Positions 8,478-15,820 of a stretch of 38,137 nt of DNA are shown piece after piece. A model generated the notes under the pieces. It saw only the letters and a program-made list of their open reading frames with translations, had not been told where the DNA came from and did not search any database. The DNA comes from an uncultured Acidimicrobiaceae bacterium (GTDB lineage: Bacteria > Actinomycetota > Acidimicrobiia > Spongiisociales > UBA5794): assembly GCA_947258985.1 (NCBI GenBank), contig CAMYKI010000059.1, positions 1 to 38,137 on the forward strand, in the 5' to 3' direction. Each line of letters opens with the position of its first letter. Position 1 is the stretch's first letter. The translations under genes and the position numbers were made by a program.

Positions 8478-9259
8478 GTCTTACCTCCGTCGCGGCCCGG
8501 TTCCTCGTTGTAGAGAGCTCCTAGATAGGCGGTCTGAACCGTCTCGTCCGCGGAGATCTCCGCCGGCGTTCCTTCTGCGAGGAGGGCACCCTGATGCATG
8601 ACGGTTATTCGATCGGAAACGCTCATCACCACGTTCATGTTGTGTTCGACAAGCACGACCGTCTTGTTGCCGGCTTCCTGGATTGACTGGACAAGGGCCA
8701 TCAACTCTGGCACCTGTTCTGCAGCCATACCGGCGGTCGGTTCGTCGAGCATCAGAACGTCGGGATCGGGAGCGAGGATCATCCCCAACTCCAACTTCCG
8801 TTGATCTCCGTGGGGCAAGGTCCTGGCCAGAGTCGGCGCTCGGCTGGTTAACCCGACCTCCTCGAGAACCTCGTTCGTTCTCTCCAGGTGCTCGGTGAAC
8901 TTGAGGTGAGAGCGGAACAGTCGATAGCTGTCCGAACCCAAAGCCTGGCTGGCAAGACGAATGTTCTCGAATACCGTCAGGTTGGGGAAGATGTTGGTGA
9001 TCTGGAACGATCGCCCGATGCCCTCGTGGATAGTGCGGTGCACCGGTAGGTCGGTTATGTCCTCGCCCTTGTAGAAGACCCGTCCCGCCGTTGGCTTGAG
9101 CGTTCCGCTCACCAGGTTGAAGAACGTGGTCTTGCCGGCGCCGTTTGGCCCAATGATCGAGTGAAGCGAACCCTCCTCGATCTTCACGCTGACGTCATCG
9201 ACGGCGACCAGCGCACCGAACTCGCGGCGCAGGCTCTGCGTCTCCAGGATGACGCTCAC
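8474..9259 (-). CDS. ABC transporter ATP-binding protein, LivG-like
   Basis: A 261-aa ATPase of the LivG type. Walker A is GPNGAGKTTFF (37-47). The signature is the degenerate LPHGDQRKLELG expected of LivG, followed by Walker B VLMLDEPTAGM and the switch His in LVEHNM. The extended C-terminal helix typical of LivG is present. The start is GTG 9259 with the site GAAGGGAGG about 8 bases before it. It is separated from the binding-protein gene by 62 bases containing a very strong hairpin. Confidence 0.93.
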   Translation of the reverse strand: MSVILETQSLRREFGALVAVDDVSVKIEEGSLHSIIGPNGAGKTTFFNLVSGTLKPTAGRVFYKGEDITDLPVHRTIHEGIGRSFQITNIFPNLTVFENIRLASQALGSDSYRLFRSHLKFTEHLERTNEVLEEVGLTSRAPTLARTLPHGDQRKLELGMILAPDPDVLMLDEPTAGMAAEQVPELMALVQSIQEAGNKTVVLVEHNMNVVMSVSDRITVMHQGALLAEGTPAEISADETVQTAYLGALYNEEPGRDGGKT

Positions 9260-9282
9260 CTCAGCCTCCCTTCAGGAGTTGC

Positions 9283-9311
9283 GGTTGGGGGTGGGGATCC
9301 CACCCCCAACC
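9283..9311 (-). terminator. Strong intercistronic hairpin between binding-protein and ATPase genes
   Basis: A 13-bp perfect stem, GGTTGGGGGTGGG paired with CCCACCCCCAACC, around a 3-base loop. No T run follows on the minus strand, so full termination is unlikely. It probably stabilises the upstream binding-protein mRNA or partly attenuates the operon, so that binding protein exceeds ATPases and permeases. Confidence 0.7.
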
Positions 9312-9321
9312 ATTTCTTTGA

Positions 9322-10713
9322 TCAGCCTCCGAGGCTGCCTACTGGCAAGCTGCCGCAGCGAGACGTGAACTCACCCTCGAGTAGGCACGGCGGCTCTGGG
9401 CGAACCGTTGCCACGTTCTCGTAGAGCGGACCGGCATCATCGAAGCCGGTAAGCGTTACGACGTACATGTCCTGAATGGCCATGTGGTCCTCAGCGCGAA
9501 TCTCGACGAGACCCTTCGGGCCTTCGAAGCTGAGTCCCTCCATTGCGGCCTTCAGAGAATCGGCGTCCGCGGCTCCGCCTGTTGACGTGAGGGCTTCGAC
9601 CACCATGATGGCGGCGTTCATACCGTCGGCATCAAACAGATCCGGGGTCGTGCCGCCGACCGCCGCCTGGTTGGCGATCAGATAGTCGTTGGCGGCATTG
9701 CTGGGAGCGCCGTAGTGGTAGAGGATCACCGAGGTGGTCCCAACTGCGTTGCCGAAGAATGCCGGCATCACGACGTTATCCACGAATGGCGAACCAAGAA
9801 CGGTCGTGTCGTTGATGACGCTGAGGTCGATCGCCGACTGCAGCAAGGGCACGAAGCCACCGCCCGCCCACGTAACCAGGAAAGCATCCGCGCCGGAATC
9901 GGCCAGCGGAGTCATGTATGACGTGAAGTCGGTTGTGTCTGCCGGGGCAAACACAGTCTCGGCCAGGAACTCGCCGCCGAAGAACGTACAAGCGTCTTCA
10001 TACGCCTCAGCGCCGCCGTACCCGAACGAGTAGTCGGGGGCGATCTGGACGAACGTCTTGAAGCCGTCGTTGTTGACGAACTGGTCGCAAATCGCCATGC
10101 CGTCCTGGTAGTTGCTCCGACTGGTACGGAAGGTGTTCGGGTCGAACGTCTTTCCGGTCAGGTCGGTCGCCGCAGCCGGGGCCGCGATGAGGATGACGTT
10201 GTTCTCACGGGCGATCTCCTGCAAGGTCGCCGTCACACCGGAACTGACCGAACCGATGATGATCTCAGCGCCTTCGACCTCGACGAGTTCGCGTGCTGCC
10301 GTTGCGCTCAGCTCCGCATTGCTCTGATCGTCCTTGAACACGACCCGGATCTCGCAGTTGTCGACCTTGTAGGTCTGCTCCGCCCCAGTCTGCACCTCGC
10401 CCCCGGTGGCGTAGGCAAATCCGATGGGCACGCCACGGTTGATATGGGAGCCGTAGATAGCAAGAGCACCGGTTAGGTCGGTGATGACCCCAACGGTGAT
10501 CGGCTCGTCACAGCTAACCCCTTCGGCTGGAGCCGCAGTCGTCTCAGCAGGAGCCGCAGTCGTCTCAGCAGGAGCCGCAGTCGTCTCAGCAGGAGCCGCA
10601 GTCGTCTCAGCAGGAGCCGCAGTGGTGTCGCTTGAATCGTCGTCGCCGCCACAAGCGGCAGCCAGCAGAGCGAGCACCACAAACAGCATCAGCAGCTTGA
10701 TTGCTTTATTCAA
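9322..10713 (-). CDS. Liv-type ABC substrate-binding lipoprotein
   Basis: A 463-aa extracellular receptor for the Liv-like transporter, periplasmic-binding-protein fold type I (LivK-like). I chose the TTG at 10713 because GAGGAGG sits 5 bases before it and it gives a clean lipoprotein signal: hydrophobic residues 7-20, then lipid-attachment Cys21 in LAAACGG. The frame extends upstream to 10773 but without a ribosome site. Residues 30-64 are five perfect TTAAPAE heptads, a flexible cell-surface linker. The mature domain begins near EGVSCDEPITVGVITDLTG. The 132 bases before it have no clear promoter. Its ligand is unknown; the operon suggests an organic acid. Confidence 0.92.
   Translation of the reverse strand: MNKAIKLLMLFVVLALLAAACGGDDDSSDTTAAPAETTAAPAETTAAPAETTAAPAETTAAPAEGVSCDEPITVGVITDLTGALAIYGSHINRGVPIGFAYATGGEVQTGAEQTYKVDNCEIRVVFKDDQSNAELSATAARELVEVEGAEIIIGSVSSGVTATLQEIARENNVILIAAPAAATDLTGKTFDPNTFRTSRSNYQDGMAICDQFVNNDGFKTFVQIAPDYSFGYGGAEAYEDACTFFGGEFLAETVFAPADTTDFTSYMTPLADSGADAFLVTWAGGGFVPLLQSAIDLSVINDTTVLGSPFVDNVVMPAFFGNAVGTTSVILYHYGAPSNAANDYLIANQAAVGGTTPDLFDADGMNAAIMVVEALTSTGGAADADSLKAAMEGLSFEGPKGLVEIRAEDHMAIQDMYVVTLTGFDDAGPLYENVATVRPEPPCLLEGEFTSRCGSLPVGSLGG
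10522..10626 (-). repeat. Five 21-bp coding repeats (TTAAPAE linker)
   Basis: Five in-frame, nearly identical 21-base units encode TTAAPAE x5 directly after the lipoprotein anchor. Near identity at the DNA level, including third positions, points to recent slippage expansion. Length changes would alter linker length without breaking the frame. Confidence 0.9.
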
Positions 10714-10845
10714 TGTTCCTCCTCGTTTCCTCTTCTTGTCTCTCATCCAGTTGCGGCGGAAGCTGTCGAACAAAGTGAGCTTCTGCTTGTCGGCTTTCTG
10801 TAGAACGGGTGCTCTGTCGCCGGGACAAGCCTGTGCCGCCTTTGC

Positions 10846-11907
10846 TCAATACCCTCCTATCACCGCATGGAATACCTTGTCGAACTCATCTGGTTTCTCG
10901 ATGAACGGAACGTGGCCACAGTCATCGATCACAACCTCCTCATAACTTCCGCCGGTGGCGGCATAGCCGTCGAGGACTTCCCGAATCTGATCGATCATCG
11001 GCTGCGCCGGGTAAGCATCGGTTCCGGGGAAGCCGGGCACCAGACCCATCGGTCCCCAGGTTCCGGGGTCAGACGCTGCGTTGTTGGACACGGCCAGGTC
11101 CTGGGCGCCCCGAACCCACAACACCGGCGGTTTGCCCGCGCCGCCGACCAGGCGGGAAACGTCGAGCGCGTATTTGGGTGACAGGGCGTTGTTGACCCCG
11201 AGTTCGCCAGGCGCCGCGAACGGCCAATTCGGCGACATCACCTTGTCCCCCGGATAGGCATCGTCACCGAGGTGGACCTGCAACAGGCTGGCGACGAACT
11301 CGTCCTCTCTGGCGGGGATGAAGGGTGGCTTCCATACGAGAGCCCGTAGGGCGGCCCGCGGCGAGAACATTGAGTCTGTCGACATATCGCCCTCACCGAT
11401 GAGGCGGACCAGTTCCGGATTGATGAGCCCTCCCCCAGAGCCGGCGAAGTCTTCCGTCGTCGGCTTGCCGGCGACGTCCCTGGTGCCGCCGAAACCGTGG
11501 GGCGAACCCGGGTCGGCCTGGGTGAGCGTGAGTATTCGCGGGGAGTGGCCTGCCAGCAGCCACCAGGCGATCACACCGCCGAGAGAGTTGCCGACAAGGT
11601 GAAACCGATCAACGCCCAGATGATCCAGCAGCGCAATGGCGTCATCGACGTAGTCGCCCATGCCTCGGGTCGCATCGACCTTTGCCGCCGGGTCGGCTTC
11701 CCCGAAACCACGCTGATCGGGGGCGATGGCCCGATACCCGTCCGGGAGACGCACCATCGTCTCCTCCCACCAGGTAGCCGAGGACAGGTTCCCATGCAGG
11801 AACAGAACCGGGATGCCGTCATCCGGCCCCGCGGTCAGCACTCTCGTAGTCAGTCGATCGGTGGTGATCGTCTGTTTGGTGATGCCGTCGACGGTTGGAA
11901 CGCTCAC
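10846..11907 (-). CDS. Alpha/beta hydrolase
   Basis: A 353-aa soluble alpha/beta-hydrolase-fold enzyme. The oxyanion segment is FLHGNLSS (36-43), the nucleophile elbow VGNSLGG has Ser at about 108, and the C-terminal CGHVPFIEKPDEF holds the catalytic His near 332. The likely acid is in RGAQDLAV. It could be an esterase, thioesterase, lactonase or C-C hydrolase. The start GTG at 11907 overlaps the upstream ligase stop by 4 bp. In this operon it may release a free acid from an ester, or a thioester, that the neighbouring ligase then activates; that order is inference. Confidence 0.88.
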   Translation of the reverse strand: MSVPTVDGITKQTITTDRLTTRVLTAGPDDGIPVLFLHGNLSSATWWEETMVRLPDGYRAIAPDQRGFGEADPAAKVDATRGMGDYVDDAIALLDHLGVDRFHLVGNSLGGVIAWWLLAGHSPRILTLTQADPGSPHGFGGTRDVAGKPTTEDFAGSGGGLINPELVRLIGEGDMSTDSMFSPRAALRALVWKPPFIPAREDEFVASLLQVHLGDDAYPGDKVMSPNWPFAAPGELGVNNALSPKYALDVSRLVGGAGKPPVLWVRGAQDLAVSNNAASDPGTWGPMGLVPGFPGTDAYPAQPMIDQIREVLDGYAATGGSYEEVVIDDCGHVPFIEKPDEFDKVFHAVIGGY

Positions 11908-13445
11908 GACTCGCCTCCTTCCGCTGCGAGGAGCTTCTTATCGATCTTGCCGATGACCGTCTTGGGGATTTCCGGCGTGACTACCACCGACCTGGGCAGC
12001 TTGTACTTGGCCAGCCTGCTCCCGAGGAACTCGGTGAAGGCGCCTTCGGAGAAGTCGGCACCTCCCTCGAGCACCACGAACGCCTTGCCGATCTCACCCC
12101 ACACTTCGTCGGGTATACCGACCAGGGCAGCCTCGGCAATACCGGGATAGGCCATCATCACTGACTCGACCTCGGCCGGGTACACATTCTCCCCGCCCGA
12201 GATGAACATGTCCTTGGACCGGCCTTTGATGGTGAAGAAGCCTTCATCGTCCTTCACCGCGAGGTCACCGGTGTGCAGCCAGCCGTCTCGAAGCGTCTCG
12301 GCGGTTGCCTCGGGGCGTCGCCAGTAGCCGGGGGTCACGTGAGGGCCGCGGATCAACAGTTGGCCGGCTTCGTTGGGCCCCACCTCGTTGCCGTCCTCGT
12401 CGATGATCTTCATGTCAATGTGAAAGATGGGAAAGCCCACCGATGTGGTCTTGTCTCGCACCCGATCGGCGGGCAACCAGAAGTTGTTGCCGGCGGCTTC
12501 CGTGAGCCCGTAACCCATCTTGAAATCAATGCCGCGATCCCAGAACTTCTGCATGATCGGAACCGGGCACGGCGCCCCTCCCGAGATCACCAGAGCCAGC
12601 TTGGAAAAGTCGGCCTCTTCCCAGCGGGGGTGGGCCTGCAACATCTGGTACATAGTCGGGACCGCCACGTAGTGGGTGATGCCGCCGCGTTCGATCAGGT
12701 CGAACGACTCATCGAGATCGAAGCCCTTGCAGAGGATCGTCGTGCCGCCGAGATGGACCAGCGGCACCATGAAGATGTTCGGTCCGCCAATATGGAAGAA
12801 GGGGAGCTGCAGTGGCGCCACATGCTCGGCGGTCAACCCCCACGACGTGATTGTGTTAACCGAGTTCCAGGTGAGGTTTCCGTGGGTGAGGATGGCACCC
12901 TTGGGAAGGCCCGTCGTTCCCCCGGTGTAGTAGATGCCCCACACGTCGTCCATCTCGAGGTCGGGCCGCTCCCCGAGCTCTGCGGGGAAACCGTCACGCT
13001 CGGCAAAGCTGCGATCACCGGCCGCTGGCTCGCCGATGGCGACGACATCGCGGATCGTGGTGAATGAAGGGCGCAGCTCCTCAACCTGGTCGCTCCAGTC
13101 GTCGCTGTAGAAGAGGACCACCGGTTCGGCATCCGCAATGATTTGACGCAACTCGTGAACCGTGAGGCGCCAATTGAGGTTGTGGAGTACGAAGCCGATC
13201 TTTCCTGCCGCCCAGAAGAGATCCATGTACTCGGGGCAGTTGGACGCATACACGGAAACCCGGTCGCCCTTCTCGACGCCAAGCGATCGCAGGTAGTTGG
13301 CGGTGCGATCCACCCGGGCATTCCATTCGGCAAAGGTCACCTCACGACCACCCAGGCCCTCGATCAGAGCGACCCGATCCGGTGTCAGCTGGCTCCTCTT
13401 CTCGAGAAAGTCAGTCGTGTAGCGAGATGTCTGTGCATAGGTCAC
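11904..13445 (-). CDS. AMP-binding acyl-CoA ligase (second in operon)
   Basis: A 513-aa ANL-superfamily ligase. Motifs: YYTGGTTGLPKGAILTHGN (about 172-190), GYGLTEAAGN, GYWRRPEA, WLHTGD, the hinge GRSKDMFISGGENVYPAEVE and the C-terminal Lys in VIGKIDKKLL. The first motif has Gly where most have Ser (YTGGTTG). I chose GTG 13445 because it overlaps the upstream stop by 4 bp and has GGGGAG 7 bases before it; ATG 13460 lacks such a site. It is only distantly similar to the other ligase of the operon, so they may act on different acids or steps. Confidence 0.9.
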   Translation of the reverse strand: MTYAQTSRYTTDFLEKRSQLTPDRVALIEGLGGREVTFAEWNARVDRTANYLRSLGVEKGDRVSVYASNCPEYMDLFWAAGKIGFVLHNLNWRLTVHELRQIIADAEPVVLFYSDDWSDQVEELRPSFTTIRDVVAIGEPAAGDRSFAERDGFPAELGERPDLEMDDVWGIYYTGGTTGLPKGAILTHGNLTWNSVNTITSWGLTAEHVAPLQLPFFHIGGPNIFMVPLVHLGGTTILCKGFDLDESFDLIERGGITHYVAVPTMYQMLQAHPRWEEADFSKLALVISGGAPCPVPIMQKFWDRGIDFKMGYGLTEAAGNNFWLPADRVRDKTTSVGFPIFHIDMKIIDEDGNEVGPNEAGQLLIRGPHVTPGYWRRPEATAETLRDGWLHTGDLAVKDDEGFFTIKGRSKDMFISGGENVYPAEVESVMMAYPGIAEAALVGIPDEVWGEIGKAFVVLEGGADFSEGAFTEFLGSRLAKYKLPRSVVVTPEIPKTVIGKIDKKLLAAEGGES

Positions 13446-14512
13446 TGCGGGGCTCCCCATTGCACAACGCCGGCACCCCAGACGTACCCGATCCCGGCTC
13501 CAACGATGACCATGAGGTCGCCCGGCTTCAGTCGGCCGGTCCGCTGCCCCTCGATGATCGAGATGATCGAGTCCTGCTCCCCGATATGGCCAATGTCGCT
13601 CTGGTAGAACGACTGCTCTTCGCTGAGACCGAGCAGGTCGAGGATCTCCTTGTGCGCCGAGGGCTTCACCAGCAGCATGTTGAGATAGTCGAGGTCGTCC
13701 CGGGTGAAGGGGGTTCCGTCCTTTTTGGTGCCCGACTTGCGCAGCGCTTCATCTACGCAATGCATCCAGTTGTCGATGCTGACCTCGTTGAGGCGATCCT
13801 TCATTGCCTCAGGTTCGACCAGGTCGAACTTGAACTCACCGGCAGCGACTGCGTCGTCATTCGGGTGTTTCACCGTGCCGCTTGCTGGAACAATGACGTG
13901 GCGGCTCATCGAGCCGTCGGACATCAGGTGAGTTCCGAGGACATGGTTCTCCGGCCAGTCCCGTTTCACCAGCATGGCGCCCGCCCCTGCGCCGATATTG
14001 AACAGGAATGAGGTGCGGAGGTTGGTGTGGTCGATAAAGTGCCCGATCACGTATCCACCGGCGATCATGATCGTGTCGATGTCGGGATCCTCCCGCATCA
14101 GCGACCGGGCAAGCTTGAGCGCGGCGATCGATGTAGCGCACCGCATGTGCATATCCATGCCCCATGCGTTGGTCGCCCCGATCTCATAGGCCAGGTCGAT
14201 GCCGGCGGTCCAGAGGTTGTACTCCTTCCACTCCTCTGTGGTGCAGAGGAGCACGTCGATCTCTTTGGGATCGATCCCCGCCTTTTCTATGGCTTCCTTG
14301 GCGGCGTGGACGGCCATGGCGTTGGGGTGCAAGCCCGGGGTCGGGATGTGCTTCTGGGTGATTCCCAGCTTCTCCTTGACGACCCAGACCGGCAGACCGC
14401 TCTCTTCGGCGATCTCCTCAGCGGTCATCACCGATTCGGGCAGGTACATCCCTGTAGAGACGATGCCCATGGGGAAGGACCGCCCATCCCCAGGCAGCGA
14501 ATCGTGGGTCAT
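13442..14512 (-). CDS. Ketoacyl-synthase-III-like thiolase-fold enzyme with unusual active site
   Basis: A 356-aa protein of the FabH/KAS III and HMG-CoA-synthase branch. It starts with GIVSTGMYLPE (16-26) and has Cys at about 125 in MRCATSIAALK, the expected nucleophile, and His at about 287 in KPSAHKEI. Where FabH has the GN of GNTSAAS, this protein reads SDIGHIGEQDS, so a His (about 309) replaces the catalytic Asn. That makes plain FabH activity uncertain. It may condense two acyl-CoAs, or transfer an acyl group, like OleA or HMG-CoA-synthase relatives. ATG 14512 overlaps the tetR stop by 4 bp. No carrier protein gene is near, so CoA substrates are likelier than ACP. Confidence 0.82.
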   Translation of the reverse strand: MTHDSLPGDGRSFPMGIVSTGMYLPESVMTAEEIAEESGLPVWVVKEKLGITQKHIPTPGLHPNAMAVHAAKEAIEKAGIDPKEIDVLLCTTEEWKEYNLWTAGIDLAYEIGATNAWGMDMHMRCATSIAALKLARSLMREDPDIDTIMIAGGYVIGHFIDHTNLRTSFLFNIGAGAGAMLVKRDWPENHVLGTHLMSDGSMSRHVIVPASGTVKHPNDDAVAAGEFKFDLVEPEAMKDRLNEVSIDNWMHCVDEALRKSGTKKDGTPFTRDDLDYLNMLLVKPSAHKEILDLLGLSEEQSFYQSDIGHIGEQDSIISIIEGQRTGRLKPGDLMVIVGAGIGYVWGAGVVQWGAPQ

Positions 14513-15132
14513 TGTTCACTCCTTGGCGGTCTCAACGCACAGGCGATGAAAGTCATGACTTCGTCCAGAACCTCCTCAGGCGGGGGGCGACCCTCCCACT
14601 GCACGTACCGGGCTCCGATCAACTCGGCAATCCCCATGAGCACCCAGGCCATGGTCTCGGCAGAAACATGGGTGGCGATCTGTCCCTCCCCCTGTGCCTT
14701 GGCCAGGCCGCGGATGTAACTCTCGGCGATCGTTCGGTAATGCCAGCGGTGGGTCTCCGGGTCGACGAACTCGGATTCGCGGACGACGCGGTAGAGGGGA
14801 CGGTGGTGGACTACGTAGTCGAAGAAGGTGCGGAACCCGACCCGTTCGATCTCAAGGCGGCTGTCGAGGCCGGCTACTTCCTCGGATATGGCCCGACGCA
14901 GATTGTGGTTGAGGACATGGACCAACTCGACGAAGGCTGCCTTCTTGTCGGGGAAGTACACGTAGAAGGTTCCCTGGGCGACTCCGGCACGTCGGGTGAT
15001 CTCGGCGATGGAGGCACGGTCGTAGCTGAGTTCGCCAAAGACTCCCTCAGCCGCCTCGAGGATGGCTTGCCTGGTGGCGCGTCCCTTCGCCGTGACTGGT
15101 GGTTTATAACCAGCCGCGACCGTGTCGGCCAT
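14509..15132 (-). CDS. TetR-family transcriptional regulator
   Basis: A 207-aa repressor-type protein with an N-terminal TetR helix-turn-helix (ATRQAILEAAEGVFGELSY at 19-37, then IAEITRRAGVAQGTFYVYFPDK near 42-63) and an all-helical ligand domain of normal length. I chose ATG 15132: GGAGGGAGG precedes it, and the longer frame to 15204 would translate the operator palindrome. It is the first gene of the 14-gene operon, so it very likely represses itself and all downstream genes. The ligand is probably an acyl-CoA or free acid handled by the pathway; this is inference from the neighbours. Confidence 0.92.
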   Translation of the reverse strand: MADTVAAGYKPPVTAKGRATRQAILEAAEGVFGELSYDRASIAEITRRAGVAQGTFYVYFPDKKAAFVELVHVLNHNLRRAISEEVAGLDSRLEIERVGFRTFFDYVVHHRPLYRVVRESEFVDPETHRWHYRTIAESYIRGLAKAQGEGQIATHVSAETMAWVLMGIAELIGARYVQWEGRPPPEEVLDEVMTFIACALRPPRSEQ

Positions 15133-15169
15133 CCGTCCTCCCTCCGTTGTACTCGGGTCCCTAATCCCG

Positions 15170-15198
15170 AAACTGAATACTGATTCAGTATTCAGTTT
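15170..15198. promoter_or_regulatory. TetR operator: perfect 29-bp palindrome
   Basis: Arms AAACTGAATACTGA and TCAGTATTCAGTTT are exact reverse complements around a single central T at 15184. It sits 37 bases upstream of the tetR ATG and overlaps the expected transcription start of the promoter next to it. Such a site would let bound repressor block initiation. No other perfect copy was noticed elsewhere in the window. Confidence 0.88.
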
Positions 15199-15202
15199 TC
15201 CC

Positions 15203-15232
15203 ATAGTACGACGAAGGAGGTGCTCGGTTCAA
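15203..15232 (-). promoter_or_regulatory. Promoter of the tetR-led operon
   Basis: On the minus strand, -35 TTGAAC (15232-15227) and -10 TACTAT (15208-15203) are separated by 18 bases. The start point would fall just inside the palindrome at 15198-15170. Both boxes match sigma-70-type consensus well. Confidence 0.6.
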
Positions 15233-15252
15233 CCGGTTTCGAGAACCGCCTG

Positions 15253-15810
15253 CTAGAAGGTCGATGCTGCGGGACGCAGCGCAGCGGTGAAAGCTTCAAT
15301 CCACTTCCGGCTCAGGCCGCTGCTCAGGCTGAAGAGCGACAGGGTGGTCTGGTCATCAAAGACCATCAAGACTTGCCGTGACTGCGGCACACCCCGCGAC
15401 AACTTCTGCTGGATATCGCGCTCATACACAGCGCTGATCTCGTTGAGAGGAACCTCGAAGAACAGCTCGCCGGGCTTGCCCATCGCTGAGAGTTCGAACA
15501 GGATCAGACGGCAATCTGTGGCAACACCGAGCGAACCGGTTTCCGGAAAAGAAACCTGACGCGGCGGAAGTCCCTCAAAGAAGGTTTTGGGCCGGCCGGC
15601 TTCTTCGGCGGCGCGCTTGCCTTCGAGGTGCTGGTCCCAGACCCGTCCAGCAGCTGCACCGACCACACCACCGGCCACAAGGCCTCCGGTGAACCCGCCA
15701 TCGGATACCGCAAACTGGCGGTAGGTGACATTGGCGCCCGCCACTACTTGCTCCCCCAGCTCGAGAATGGGCGCGGCTGCCCTATGCGCCTTCTTCGTCC
15801 AGTTGGCCAC
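15253..15810 (-). CDS. Uncharacterised protein with glycine-rich segment
   Basis: A 185-aa protein I do not recognise by family. Residues near 37-60 form a glycine/alanine-rich stretch (GGFTGGLVAGGVVGAAAG) like a membrane-inserting glycine-zipper segment. The rest (about 85-180) is a beta-rich globular part ending in a helix, SSGLSRKWIEAFTAAL, an arrangement reminiscent of bacterial PH-like domains, but that is only an impression. I chose GTG 15810 with AGGAG 8 bases before it, since the longer frame enters the aminotransferase gene. It follows that gene by 10 bases, so the two may be co-transcribed. Confidence 0.7.
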   Translation of the reverse strand: MANWTKKAHRAAAPILELGEQVVAGANVTYRQFAVSDGGFTGGLVAGGVVGAAAGRVWDQHLEGKRAAEEAGRPKTFFEGLPPRQVSFPETGSLGVATDCRLILFELSAMGKPGELFFEVPLNEISAVYERDIQQKLSRGVPQSRQVLMVFDDQTTLSLFSLSSGLSRKWIEAFTAALRPAASTF

Positions 15811-15820
15811 AGAGTTGCTC

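Noticed and set aside
14509-15204. Longer TetR start at 15204
   Set aside because: It would translate the operator palindrome and lies within the promoter; ATG 15132 has a strong ribosome site.
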